From Corbicula japonica (taxonomy: Eukaryota > Mollusca > Bivalvia > Venerida > Cyrenidae), in assembly GCA_038501625.1 (NCBI GenBank), contig JAZAYU010000081.1:1364001-1428000 (forward strand): a DNA stretch of 64,000 bases. The letters run 5' to 3'. The position numbers were made by a program, and so were the translations under genes. Within the stretch, counting starts at the first letter, position 1. Every line of letters starts with the position of its first letter. The notes below the pieces were generated by a model. The model was given only the letters and a program-made list of their open reading frames with translations. It was not told the DNA's origin and did no database searches. This document shows, piece by piece, positions 44,779 through 55,749 of this stretch.

Positions 44779-45693
44779 TACAGTCCACTCGCTGTGTCAA
44801 ACTCGCTGAAGTCAAAATATCTGTATAAATCTCGAATTAATTTCATGGTCCTGTCAAAATGTGTTCTTTTTACATACATGTATAATATTACGCCGTTTAA
44901 GTTGAATTCGACTTAACCAATGCTCTTATAAGTCGAAGTTAATTTCAAACCCGACATCTAAAATATTCTATGTAAAGTCATCGGATAAGTCGGTGTGAAA
45001 CTTGCCGCAGTCTAACAATGCGCACGGCTTCTTCAACGTGAGAACTTGTAAGCAACATACCATTATTAAACAATAATTAAAGATGATCACGTGTTGAGTA
45101 AAATGTTCGCTTTATTAATGCATTTGGATGAACATGTAATTATTAATTATTAATTTGACTTTAAAACAAAACAAAAACATTCAATTTTAATGATGTGACC
45201 ATCGGGCCTATAAAATACGAGTTTGATATTTGTTTAGGATGACAAATGCAAAAATATGACCGATCCAAACGTAGCAAATTCTCTATAACAAATTGTAGCA
45301 CAGAAAGAAGCTCCAAGCTAATGATTATGAGTGGAATATTTATTTCAATTTGAATAAGTTTACCTAATAAAATTTTAACTAACAAAAGACGACTTTAACA
45401 CACAGAGTGAAGATGACGACGAAGTTAAACATGGATGATTATGTTTGTTTTTACATGTAATAAATATAATTGAATAATTATATTTTTCTGTTCTAATTTG
45501 ATACAAAAATTGATCATCGAAATTTTCATATACGTGTTCTTGGGCATAAACGACTACTAGAACTCACAAACATGTACAAGCATATAGGTAATATTATTCG
45601 TGCATTGTCGCCGATTCGGATGTGTCGAACTTCGGATATCTCGAAATAAAATCTACGGTCCCGACAAATTCGACACAACGAGAGTAGACTGTA
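44779..45693. mobile_element. 915-bp TA-flanked inverted-repeat transposon
   Basis: TACAGTCCACTCGCTGTGTC at the left mirrors ACAACGAGAGTAGACTGTA at the right, with TCGAA/TTCGA motifs in both inner ends. Non-coding. Confidence 0.75.
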
Positions 45694-45839
45694 TTTGCAA
45701 AATGTTCTCTCGATACTAGAACACTAGTGCAAAAACTGTGAAGTATAACAACAATTATTCTTGCTGGAATACAAAATCTGGGCTCAATATTGTAAAACTT
45801 AGATTAGATCTCAAGCATCTGGATGATTGATCAAGCAAT

Positions 45840-45990
45840 CAGGGCCCAAGATCATATAAAATAAGATTTGAGATCTCAAATCTCAAGCATCTGATTGGCT
45901 AAAATGGTGACAAGTCGCCATTTCAGCCAATCAGATGCTTGAGGTTTGAGATAAGTCTACAGCTTTAGTTTCATAATCTTGGTCACTGAT
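45840..45990 (+). mobile_element. family B palindromic MITE
   Basis: AGGGCCCAAGATCATATAAA to TTAGTTTCATAATCTTGGTC. A second, badly degraded copy seems to start at 45781. It is 70 bp from exon 2's donor. Confidence 0.85.
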
Positions 45991-46060
45991 TCCTGAGATT
46001 TGAGTCCAGTCTTAAGTTTTAGTATAATGATCTTGGACAAAGATGTTTTCAGATGCCTAC

Positions 46061-46168
46061 CTTGACAAGGTTGTCGACAGCGATTTTGACAACCTGGATG
46101 GGTCGGTACAGGTCTGGCATAGCGTTCCCATCTTCTGCTTCTTCATGGAGGATCACTAGCTTGGAGAC
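46061..46168 (-). CDS. VCL: vinculin exon 2
   Basis: Residues 20-55 continue head subdomain D1: [19 protein letters not shown] and IAVDNLVK align with vertebrate ISHLVIMHEE, AIPDL and AAVSNLVR. Ala49 here corresponds to human Ala50, a residue known to matter for talin binding, after a one-residue deletion in the preceding loop. The exon is bounded by a TTTCAG-type acceptor and the donor GTAGGC. Phase is 0 at both ends. Confidence 0.95.
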
Positions 46169-46844
46169 CTGAAATGTACAAAATTGTACTTTATTTATAC
46201 ATCTTTTTAAGCTAGATTTTTTTCCATATCCCATGCAGTAAGGTGTTAAGCAAAGAAAAATATTATATTTTTCACCGTTAGTCAGTATCTAAGAAGCTTT
46301 AAAGTTGGAGTTTCACCTGAAAGTCACAATTGTAAAGATATTTCAACAGTTCTTGAACTCCCATTACACAGTCATATTTTTAAACACCAAATGTTCCAAT
46401 TTTTTTTAAAATAAGACAAGTTATCCCAGCAATGAATTTGGTCTGTGACTGAATTACATTATAAGGAACTACCATAAATCATAAAAAAGGTGGAAGAGCA
46501 TGCTTTTATGTCAGAAAGACAGTGCTGTCAAAGTTATTTCCATTTTCATATTGACTGAATCCTTCATCTATAATTGATAATCAACCAACTGTAAATTTGT
46601 CAGAACATCCCCTAGATTCATTACGCTAAGTGCCTTACTCGCCAGTCTGTCTTCCTATAATTTGGGAAAAAGTATGCCAGATTTGAACATGTCCACAAGA
46701 AAATGTGTCCCCAGACCCAAATTTGATGTGTTTCTTAATACTGTGATATCATTTAATTTTCTGGGGCTAAATTTTTTAGGCATAAACCAAAACTGTCATT
46801 CATGGGGCACAATTTCACATAAATGTGCATGAATCATTCTATTA

Positions 46845-47053
46845 TTACCCTTTCCTCCATAGATACATGTACTCCTTTATTGCATGTGCCATCTGATCAG
46901 GATCTGCACTGTTTGCTTTATGATTCCTAAGGTTATTTCTGACCAAAAAGCGACCAGTGCAGATCCTGATCACACGGCATGGATTTGCCAGCTGATCTGG
47001 ATCTACACTGGTCACACATGTAAAAACGCGTATATATGGAGGAAAGGGTTAAG
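46845..47053 (-). mobile_element. family A MITE
   Basis: First hairpin truncated on its outer side; second intact (GCGACCAGTGCAGATCC...GATCTACACTGGTCAC). Ends AAAGGGTTAA. Confidence 0.88.
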
Positions 47054-47197
47054 ATGCAATAATTATAATGTTTAAATGTTGCTGCAGTTTAAAGCTGCCT
47101 TAATTCACAGTTCAGGGTGGAATACTTCAATGTCGCAGTTGTGGTTTATACTAAATGTACCAATACAAAATGCCTTCAAAACCCACAGAATGTATTT

Positions 47198-47276
47198 ACA
47201 GCTGGATGTGCATGCAGATCTGGATCTACACTGTTTGCCATGGGATAACAGCCATGTCCCATAGAGTAATGATTTA
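47198..47276 (+). mobile_element. family A MITE, right end only
   Basis: GCAGATCTGGATCTACACTG to CATAGAGTAATGATTTAA. Confidence 0.7.
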
Positions 47277-47637
47277 ATGCATGTTTGTCACTCAGTATTA
47301 ATACAGTAATAACACAGCACATCATTAAAAGTAGTTCTTACTTCAAAGGCTCAATTGATAGAACTCGTAACTCTGGCAGTTTTAATTACTTCAACGGTAA
47401 TGAACCAAATTCTAATTAAATGAGGTGCATTGTATTAGAGTCTCGCTTTGAGAGCGTGCCAAATTACCTTGGAGTACAACATGAGCAAGCTAAGTTTCTT
47501 TCACGCAGACTAGGTGCATGTTATCTCTCAATGTTGCATTTGTAATTAACAACTTGATAAAGGTCTTCGTAGAGATTCCTGTTGAATGACTAACTACATG
47601 TACAAACTAGGTTACTAAGAGTTTTAAATCTTGTAAA

Positions 47638-47712
47638 AGAACAGTGGTCTAGGGGTAGAGCGTCGGACTCTAGATCTAGAGACTGCTGGTTCAAATCCCA
47701 TCAGGGATGAGA
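47638..47712 (+). repeat. tRNA-like sequence (probable SINE head)
   Basis: A-box-like TGGTCTAGGGGTAGAGCG and B-box GGTTCAAATCC are properly spaced for a tRNA-type Pol III promoter, but the acceptor and T stems do not pair. It is more likely a tRNA-derived SINE or pseudogene than a working tRNA. Confidence 0.6.
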
Positions 47713-47847
47713 TTCGTCTGCAGTTTCATCAATTCACATTTGGCGCGAACACTGGTTGGCATCCCAGGAAGCAGTCATTGAATGTGATTTATGTAAGTTG
47801 GAAGAACTTGTTTCACAATCAATGTAAAATAAATAAGTTAAAACTAA

Positions 47848-48027
47848 TTCTTCACTCTAAATACACAGGATTTATTTCAGATGCAACAAGTGTAGATCCA
47901 AATCAGCTGGCTCATCCTTGTTGTCTGACCTGGATTGTCTGCCCTGTAGTTCCTGATCAGATGTGCCAGCTGATCTGGATCTACACTGCCAATGGACAGC
48001 AGCCATATCAATTGGGTAATGGATTAA
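47848..48027 (+). mobile_element. family A MITE, spacer deleted
   Basis: The two hairpin remnants lie directly next to each other (GTCTGACCTGGATTGTC, then GTTCCTGATCAGATGTGCC). Confidence 0.78.
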
Positions 48028-49860
48028 ACATTTTGAAAACTGGTACATTTGTATCTTGCAAACAAAATCTGCTGATTTCATGTGATCAGCTAAATATTCG
48101 CAGGGATATTTTCTACTGTGCAGAACTCGAAGTTTGATGGACAGAGTGCATCAGACCTGACATACCAATATATATCTGCCAACAACATTATACATACATT
48201 TTTCCCGACTGTGTCCGCTAAACAGAATTGTACAATGGTAAAACTCAAATCCAGTAAGTTTTACTGTATGTTGCACTGAGGAGTGATAAGTAGGGTGAGG
48301 GAGATCTGCTTCTATCTCCATTATTACACCCACCTTTTAACCAGATTTTTTTCATCCAGGCTCTCAATTAACAGCTTAGTCAGCTCAATTACCTGAATTA
48401 TCACATCTCTCTAACTCCTCAGTAACCTGGCCTGACAGACAATAAAATATGCCTTATCAGGAGCTGCAATAATTCAATATGCTTATCTTCCTACCTGACT
48501 GATAAAACATCAACTTGTATATTGTTGCATTTCTGGAAGACCATCACATAAAGGCTTATCAGCAACAAGATGGATGAAATTTCCCATCAGATAATGAATT
48601 AGGTTCTAGCTTTACATGTTTTTTGTTCAATTACCTGAGTCAAGAAGTATAAATGCAATATATCATTTTTTATCTAGGGTTACAGTATTTTACAGGAGTT
48701 TTTGCAGAAGTTGTGGTATTTGATTGGTTCTACACTCCACTGCTGCTGTTTATACAATCTGTTTCACATCTGTTATAGTTGGCTTGTCATTAGAATTGTT
48801 GGGTGAAATAACCCCCACCCCCTTAACTCCCCATATTTGTCCAAATTTTTTCTTGTATTGAATTTGAAACAGACAATGTCTTACAATATACCATAGATTT
48901 AATAGATTTAAAATATAATGACATTTTGCACAAAGAAGGTGGTTTGCACTGGCCCCAAATAATCCACAAAGTAGACAATTTTGGCTCAGTAAGTAGGATC
49001 GTTGAATAAATAAACAATTTTGCTCTGAAAGGTTTACTATATGCCGATGTTTCACATTTCAATTAGGTTATTATATGCCTTGTGTAATTCTTACGAATTC
49101 GTAACTTCGGGATGCAATACAAGAACGCTAAGTGGTGTTTTGAGATACCCGTGTAACGTTACCTTCGTAACTCGTACCGTAACTTGAGATATGAACTTTT
49201 TTTTAGAGATACTGGCCCCAGATCTGCAACAGAAATTAACTGACTCCGCTTTTTGACTTTAATGCTATTATAACCCTTGGATAATAAAATCTATGTTACT
49301 GTTGTTGGTATGTAGCAAGATGTGCAGGCCAAATCTCAGTATGTTGTCCAGATTTATTGATCAGGCCTGAGGTTAGTGGACAATGCTTAATTTCAGGACA
49401 GAATTTTTTTTCGGCGTTAGCTGTCTAAGCTCACTTTTGACCTAGTTTTACGACCAATGAAATGTTGTAAATAATACTCGTATCCTCTTATTATGCAGAG
49501 GGAAAATGAAATAAACTATTTCCATTGGTAGCTATTTACACCAGAGAGGCATCTAGCAGGGTGGAGAGGTATCTAGTGGGATTTTTATTATTATGCAGCG
49601 GAAAAATCAAATAGATTAATTCGATTGGTTGTTAGTGGGTGTTGTATTGGAGGAAAAACATATTTACAATTTAAGTAACCAGTTAAGTCAATATTGATGG
49701 CTTAAATACAATATTATATGGAATATTCTTGGGTGTCAGGTAAACACTTACATACAATACACAGTGTAAAACGAAAGAGAAGTGTAGATATTCCTAGTTC
49801 TTACTGGTTCCTTTCTAGTTCCTTTGATACTGATTGTTAATTTCAAGTAGAAATACAAGT
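48028..49860. other. intron 1 stretch, no gene recognised
   Basis: No exon, transposase or family A/B copy is seen. 49430-49610 contains two loosely similar TTATTATGCAG blocks. Confidence 0.4.
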
Positions 49861-49933
49861 TTAGTTGTAGTGTAGTGGCTAACACTCTCGCCTCTCAAGC
49901 GGAGGCCCCGGGTTCAATACTCAGGACGGACAC
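49861..49933 (+). repeat. tRNA-Glu(CTC)-like sequence (SINE head or tRNA pseudogene)
   Basis: TAGTGTAGTGGCTAACAC is an A box and GGGTTCAATAC a B box. The anticodon arm CTCGC-CTCTCAA-GCGGA would present CTC. The acceptor stem (TTAGTTG with GACGGAC) does not pair and one T-stem pair is broken, so function as tRNA is unlikely. Confidence 0.6.
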
Positions 49934-50390
49934 TTTTTTAAAGTTAATATACGTAAAAGTTGGTAGATTTCGCTCTTGTAACAGGCTGTTGTTATTTATA
50001 TTTATTAAATTTCAAGGACATATATTCAACTTGAATTCTCATTCTACACAAGGTATTTTATTGAAACTGAATATTTTGCTTCTTTAATCGACTTGTTATC
50101 ACTGTATGAAATTGTTGCAACAGCTTCAACATTTTTTTTGAAAGACACTTTCAATAAATTTATGAGTTGTCATGATTCGGTCGCTTAATCTCTAAGTCAT
50201 ACTAAGAAGGCAGGGAGGGTTCGTCAACAGCTATAACAAATAAAATAAAATAACTAAACTGTGTCTGCTTTGCCTCTCTGTATTTCTTTCTTTCTTATAT
50301 ACATGTATATATAAATCTTTTCCATCAACGCCGTTTATCTTTTTTAAAGATATTTCTTGTTAAACTCTGTTATCAATTGGCTATCAGTTT

Positions 50391-50735
50391 AACCCAGATC
50401 AGCCACCATATCCATGCTGTCTGATCAGGATCCACAATCAGGGCTCTCACTCAGGGAGAAGTTTTCTCGTAATGTTACTGAATTATGGAGAGATGTTTGC
50501 ATTCAACAGCATTCTTTATAATTATAGTCTATACAAAAAGACTCATCCCAAAGCTCAATAAAGGGAGAAGTCTAGTCACTTTTGGGAGACCACTTTCTCA
50601 AGTCTCCCTCTAGTGAGAGCCCTGATAATGGTGGCTTTTTGATTAGGTTTTTTCTGACCAAGAAGGGAAAAGATGTGGTGCTGATCAGGATTTCCACCGC
50701 TGGCACATGCCTTAAACCCGTACATATATAAGATT
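50391..50735 (-). mobile_element. family A MITE split by a small MITE
   Basis: The first hairpin is interrupted by the 186-bp element at 50439-50624. The spacer (GATTAGGTTTTTTCTGACCA) follows the insertion. Confidence 0.82.
50439..50624. mobile_element. 186-bp MITE, termini CAGGGCTCTCACT
   Basis: CAGGGCTCTCACT and AGTGAGAGCCCTG form perfect 13-bp ends, with a second inverted pair AGGGAGA/TCTCCCT inside. It interrupts a family A copy (50391-50438 and 50625-50735). Confidence 0.85.
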
Positions 50736-51571
50736 AATCGCATATGGGAGCAGTGGAAATATTAAGGAGTTAAGGGCAGGTGGTATTCTAGAAAGTACTC
50801 TCACATGACCACTGAAACCAGTCAGAACCATTTTCTTAATCTGCTTAGTTTCTAAGTTCCATAAAGAGTAAGTTTTTCGCTACTGAAAGAATCTTACTTA
50901 ATGATTGTTTGCTATTCCATTTTTCCATTCCCCGCCCCCCACCCCTCCCAACTGTCTATGGCCCTGAAGGAGTTATGTGCCTGTTCCAGTTAAAATAAAT
51001 TTTACAAATACGCTCACTAATTTTACTTTTTAGTATAAATTAAAGGTGTATCAACAGTTCAGAGGTATTTCAAATATTTTATCTATCACCAAGACTGATG
51101 GTCAGATTCGGAATAATGTATCCTGAAGGTTTTCCAGTAATGTAAAACTTGAAGGCCAGAGAAAACTCTGCAAGCAAAATGGCAGAAAAACAGGTGTTTC
51201 CTCCCAGAACAACAGAAGAGCTATATATTCCAGAGCAGAGTCTTGGTTAATTATTTCTGACAATGTCTTATCACTTATCAATGACATTTACAGCCACTGT
51301 GCTTCTGAAAACTTGATGATGTGTATGTAGAACTTAACCTAACATGACACTGGAATATGTGAAAGGTTATGAGCCACTAATGGGAAGCCATTTTCACAAT
51401 TAATCTTAGAACTATGGTTATAGACCAATAGCTATAGTTCTCTGTCCAGAAACATAGTTGTTGACAAGTCTAGGGTTCCCAGCTGATAACCATAGTTACC
51501 AAAGAAAACCATAGGTCTCGGCCCAGAACCACAGTTCTCACCAGAAACTATACTTCTTAATTTGCATTATG

Positions 51572-51780
51572 AAGCATGTATAGATTCAGATCTGCCTTAC
51601 ATGTATATCCTTGCCATCTGATCAGGATGTGCACTCTTCGCTTTATGGTCAGAAAAATCCTAATTATTCAAAAAGCAGATAGTGCAGATCCTGATCAGAC
51701 ATCATGAATCTGCCAGCTGATCTGAATCTACACTGTTTGCCCATGCCATAAAGGCATATACATGGAGGAAAGGATAAATC
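51572..51780 (+). mobile_element. family A MITE
   Basis: Two hairpins with spacer TATGGTCAGAAAAATCC. Ends GGAGGAAAGGATAAA. Confidence 0.87.
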
Positions 51781-52185
51781 CAAGCACAGGTAGGGTAAAT
51801 GAACTTTTAATAAGAGTACATATCGAGGGGTAAAGCAAAACGGTTCTAACTGAGTATTTATTTCACATCACTAAATTTCTTTTATACCACAATATTCAAG
51901 GTATGATGTCTTTGTAGAATGTAGTGGGAGGCTTGCTCTGATTAACTGCTCAAATATGTCTGCTTTTCATGAAAACATCCCATGATTCAATGTGCTTACA
52001 TTCACACATCTTATCCATCAATATTTATGATGATTTATTTCAGTATTTACAACCACAGGTTAGATCAAGTGGTAAACAAAATTAATTTTTTATATCAGTT
52101 TTGAGGCAAATGTACACAGATCTATACAGGTTTCAGGTTTTATGATGACTATACAGTGGTAGTTAACATTTACATATTCATCTAA

Positions 52186-52194
52186 AATAATAAC

Positions 52195-52251
<57 letters not shown>

Positions 52252-52255
52252 AATA
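52186..52255 (+). repeat. (AAT)n microsatellite running into (AAAT)n
   Basis: About 16 AAT triplets are followed by four AAAT units, in vinculin intron 1. Confidence 0.97.
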
Positions 52256-52505
52256 GGATCTATTATCTTTTAGTAAAACAATAATTATAGTTGTTTTATT
52301 TTTTCAGTTTAAAAATTAACTGCAGAAACATAGCTGAAAGGAATCTTTGAAGCAAATAAACTATAATGATAATTCCCTGATTTACAATCAAAGACTAAGT
52401 CAACAATATTAAAACTTTGAAAGTATTAACAGATTATGGATAAGTAGCAGTCAAACTATACTCTGTGTAACCAAGACTGATCAGATGGCAGATAGGGGCA
52501 AATTT

Positions 52506-52744
52506 AACCCTTTTCTCCATATATACGTATTTAACACATGTGCGACCAGTGTAGATCTGGAACAGCCGGCACATCTGTGCCGTCTGATCAGGATCTGCAC
52601 TGGTCGCATTTTGGTCAGAAAAAATCTAACGCATCATAAAGCAAACAGTGCAGATCCTGATCAAACGGCATGGATGTGTTGGCTGATCTGGATCTACACT
52701 GTTCGCCCACGCAATAAAGGTGTGTCTATGGAGGAAAGGGTTAA
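52506..52744 (+). mobile_element. family A MITE, full-length and well preserved
   Basis: TTAA at both ends. GCGACCAGTGTAGATC pairs with GATCTGCACTGGTCGC. The second hairpin has AAACAGTGCAGATCC facing GGATCTACACTGTTCG. Confidence 0.94.
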
Positions 52745-52837
52745 TACTTTTTCCTGTGATCAATACTTGACAAGAAAATATGAATACCACGTTTGCAAAA
52801 CCTTTAGTGGATAATCCTTAGAAACCGCTTTATTGCA

Positions 52838-52931
52838 TGGGCAAACTGTACAGCAGGGATGTGCTGGCCAATCTGGATCTACACTGGTCACCCATAGGTT
52901 GAAACACATGTGTATGAAAGAAAAGGTTAAT
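52838..52931 (+). mobile_element. family A MITE fragment
   Basis: GCATGGGCAAACTGTACAGC to GAAAAGGTTAA; the central part is lost. Confidence 0.72.
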
Positions 52932-53429
52932 ATAAAATTTTGATCAATCTGGAAGAATACATTAAATTTTGTATATCAGTCATTTTCATAATCAACAAAC
53001 CTGCCTTTTGCAAGCTTTAGACTTCAATCTAAATATAAATCCTTTCAAAGAATTACATGAATAGTTCATAATACAATGTATTTAATCATATTAAGTTAAT
53101 GCAATGCAGTGAAATCTCCTGTTTCATTCATTAGGATGCAAGAATTTCAATGTAAACAAACAACTTCTTTTCACATGTCAGAGAGAAAGAATAGAATTAC
53201 TCTCTCCATTATTTAAGTACAGAGTAAATAAAAGCATGCCACCACCCCCCTCTGGTTAATATATGCCAGACTTTACAACAGATCATTGTCTGATTCATAG
53301 GTAACTGTCAAGTTAATGAGTTTCTGCCCACATAATAACTACCTGCCTTTAGTGTATGCATAATAAAACATCATTACTGAGCAAAAATGAAAGCTACCCT
53401 ATTTTCTTCTTATTACTTTGTTTTTAATC

Positions 53430-53575
53430 GTTTACTCTTGGGATATGGCTGTTATCCCATGGCTAACAGTGTAGATCCAGATCAACCAGCACATTTGTGC
53501 AGTCGGATCGGGAACAAACATGTTCGCTTTTAGATTCATTACCGGTAGGCTATTTCTGATCAAGTAGCAATTCAC
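53430..53575 (-). mobile_element. family A MITE, left part
   Basis: GTTTACTCTTGGGATATGGC, one hairpin and the reversed spacer; the rest is missing. Confidence 0.78.
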
Positions 53576-53721
53576 ACATTTTCACAAATAACAGGTATTA
53601 TAACAGGTATATGAAATATGATTTAACAATAATCAAAACACTTGTAAAATTGTATGAACATACAGAATAAAAAATACTGGCTGAACATATCAAAGATGGT
53701 GTATGACATGACTATCCTGAC

Positions 53722-53919
53722 AACCCTTTTCTCCACAGACACACCTTTATTTACATGGGTGCCCTCTGATCAGGATCTGCTCTGTTATATAATTTGTTAG
53801 GTTATTTCTAACCAAATGCAGATCATGATTAGATGGCATGGATGTGTCAGCTGATCTGGATCTACACTGGTCACACATGCGTAAAAATGTGTATATATCA
53901 TATGGAGTAAAGGATTAAC
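53722..53919 (-). mobile_element. family A MITE
   Basis: The first hairpin lacks its outer arm. The second retains AGATGGCATGGATGTGTCAG and TCTACACTGGTCACACATG. Ends GGATTAA. Confidence 0.84.
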
Positions 53920-54408
53920 ACTCTTTCGACAGATCAAGTAAATGTGATTCTTCCCAGCAGCCACCTGTCTGCAACTTGGTTAGTTGGGAGATTGGGTTCT
54001 AAATGGTGGGAGATTCGGATGAAAAGTGGGAGATGTGCAATAAAGGTGCAGTCTGTTGCTGCTGTCAGAATATTTTAACTGGCGACTGCAATTTTATTAG
54101 CTGATCAGTTCTATATAATATTAAAATCAGTCTCTTTATCCCTTAAGTCTATAATTTGACTTAAATATGATATCTTACAGTTATCATCTATCAACCAAAT
54201 ATTTCTGTGATGTTTACTGATGTTGCTGACTGATGGCAAGTCAATGCATTCATGGATGTAATTAGGCTCATAGTTAATCTAAATTACTACACTAGGAGTT
54301 GCATACATATATAACATACTTTAAATTATTAATAGAAAAAATAAAAATGTGATTAAAGGCATTATGTAATGCTGATATTTAAAGCAGTTTAACTGAATGT
54401 GACTGATA

Positions 54409-54669
54409 TATACTCAACAAAAAAAGAAACCCGACACTGTAACTTTGAATAAGTATGAGGTGCATATTCAAAATCTATATATTTTTGCACCATCCAAAAG
54501 AAAATAACCACTGAATCACTTGTTTCATGCACCAAAAATATCAAAATGCATAATTAAGTTCAAAACATGCACAATTTTTATTACATACCACAATTCAATT
54601 AGCTTTAAATCTGATTCCAGGAAAATACACCAAATATAAAGTGTCAGGTTTCTATTTTTGTTGAGTATA
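54409..54669. mobile_element. 260-bp mariner-like MITE, termini TATACTCAACAAAAA
   Basis: The left end TATACTCAACAAAAAAAGAA is mirrored by TTTTTGTTGAGTATA (54655-54669), and inner bases CCCGACACT/AGTGTCAGG also pair. The TA edge suggests a Tc1/mariner-type target. Confidence 0.85.
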
Positions 54670-55149
54670 GTTCAATAATGTTTTCCCTGAATTAAATGGT
54701 TGCGATGTTATTGTTACCTCCCTTTCTTTATTTGCATTTATATTTTAGCCAATGTTTGTTAGATCTTTATTGATTTATTACATTTTTATTGTTTTGTGAG
54801 GGGCAACCATGATACTTAAACAAACAAAACTGAATATGCTGACTTCTACCACTGTTAATTGTTCCCCCAATGTCTCACTTTCCTGCCCAAGGGATCAAGC
54901 ACTGCTTATCAAGGGTGTTAATTATCAAGCTGGAGTGTTTTATGGTAGGGTGATAAATATCAGTCTGGCAGTAAACGGTGGAAAATTTTTAACCTAGGAA
55001 ATGGCAATAGTCAGGAGAAACTTTTAAATTGGGATACTGCCACCTAAATCAGGAGGGTTCACAGGTCTGGAATGTGTCTGTTAAAGGCAATCTAATATGC
55101 TATACTAATGAAAGTTCTGTAATGTGATACCACTAATAAGTTAACATTT

Positions 55150-55416
55150 AACGCTTTACTCCATATATACAGGTTTTATTGCATGTGCAACCAGTGCCAT
55201 CCATGCCATCTAATCTGGATCTACATTGGTCACTTCTTGGTCAGAAATAACCTAATGATTCTAAAAAAAAGGAAACAGTGTAGTTTCCCACCCATTTCCT
55301 CCATAGATACACCTTTATTGCCTGGGAGAACAGTTTAGATCCAGATCACCCGGCACATCCATGCTGTCTGAGCAGGATCTTAACTGTTCATTTTTTGACT
55401 CTTTATTCAGGGTTAA
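55150..55416. mobile_element. two partial family A MITEs side by side
   Basis: The first (55150-55290) breaks off after its spacer. The second (55294-55416) starts again at CCATTTCCTCCATAGATACA and keeps only one hairpin. This may be recombination or insertion of one copy into another. Confidence 0.75.
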
Positions 55417-55749
55417 TACAGAAAACTACTTGAATGTGTTTTCTGTGATAAACATCTTGCTTTATTTTATTGCAAATCTGAAATTATTACTAAAGGGTCA
55501 ATGACCTCCTAAAGCACACTGTTGGTGGAGAAATTTTATGTAAATCAAGCATTTAAATATATCATTCATACTGTTCTGGGACTGAAAATAATCAGTGTTT
55601 TCCATTCTTATAAAAAATTGCTGAACCATTCAGAATCAATATGACTGCATTAAGAATGTCACCGGTATACTGATTATTCATAATGAAAATGAAAAAGTAA
55701 GACCTGCATCCCCTTTTCTCTAAAGTTTCCTAGCTCACAAAACCAGGTT

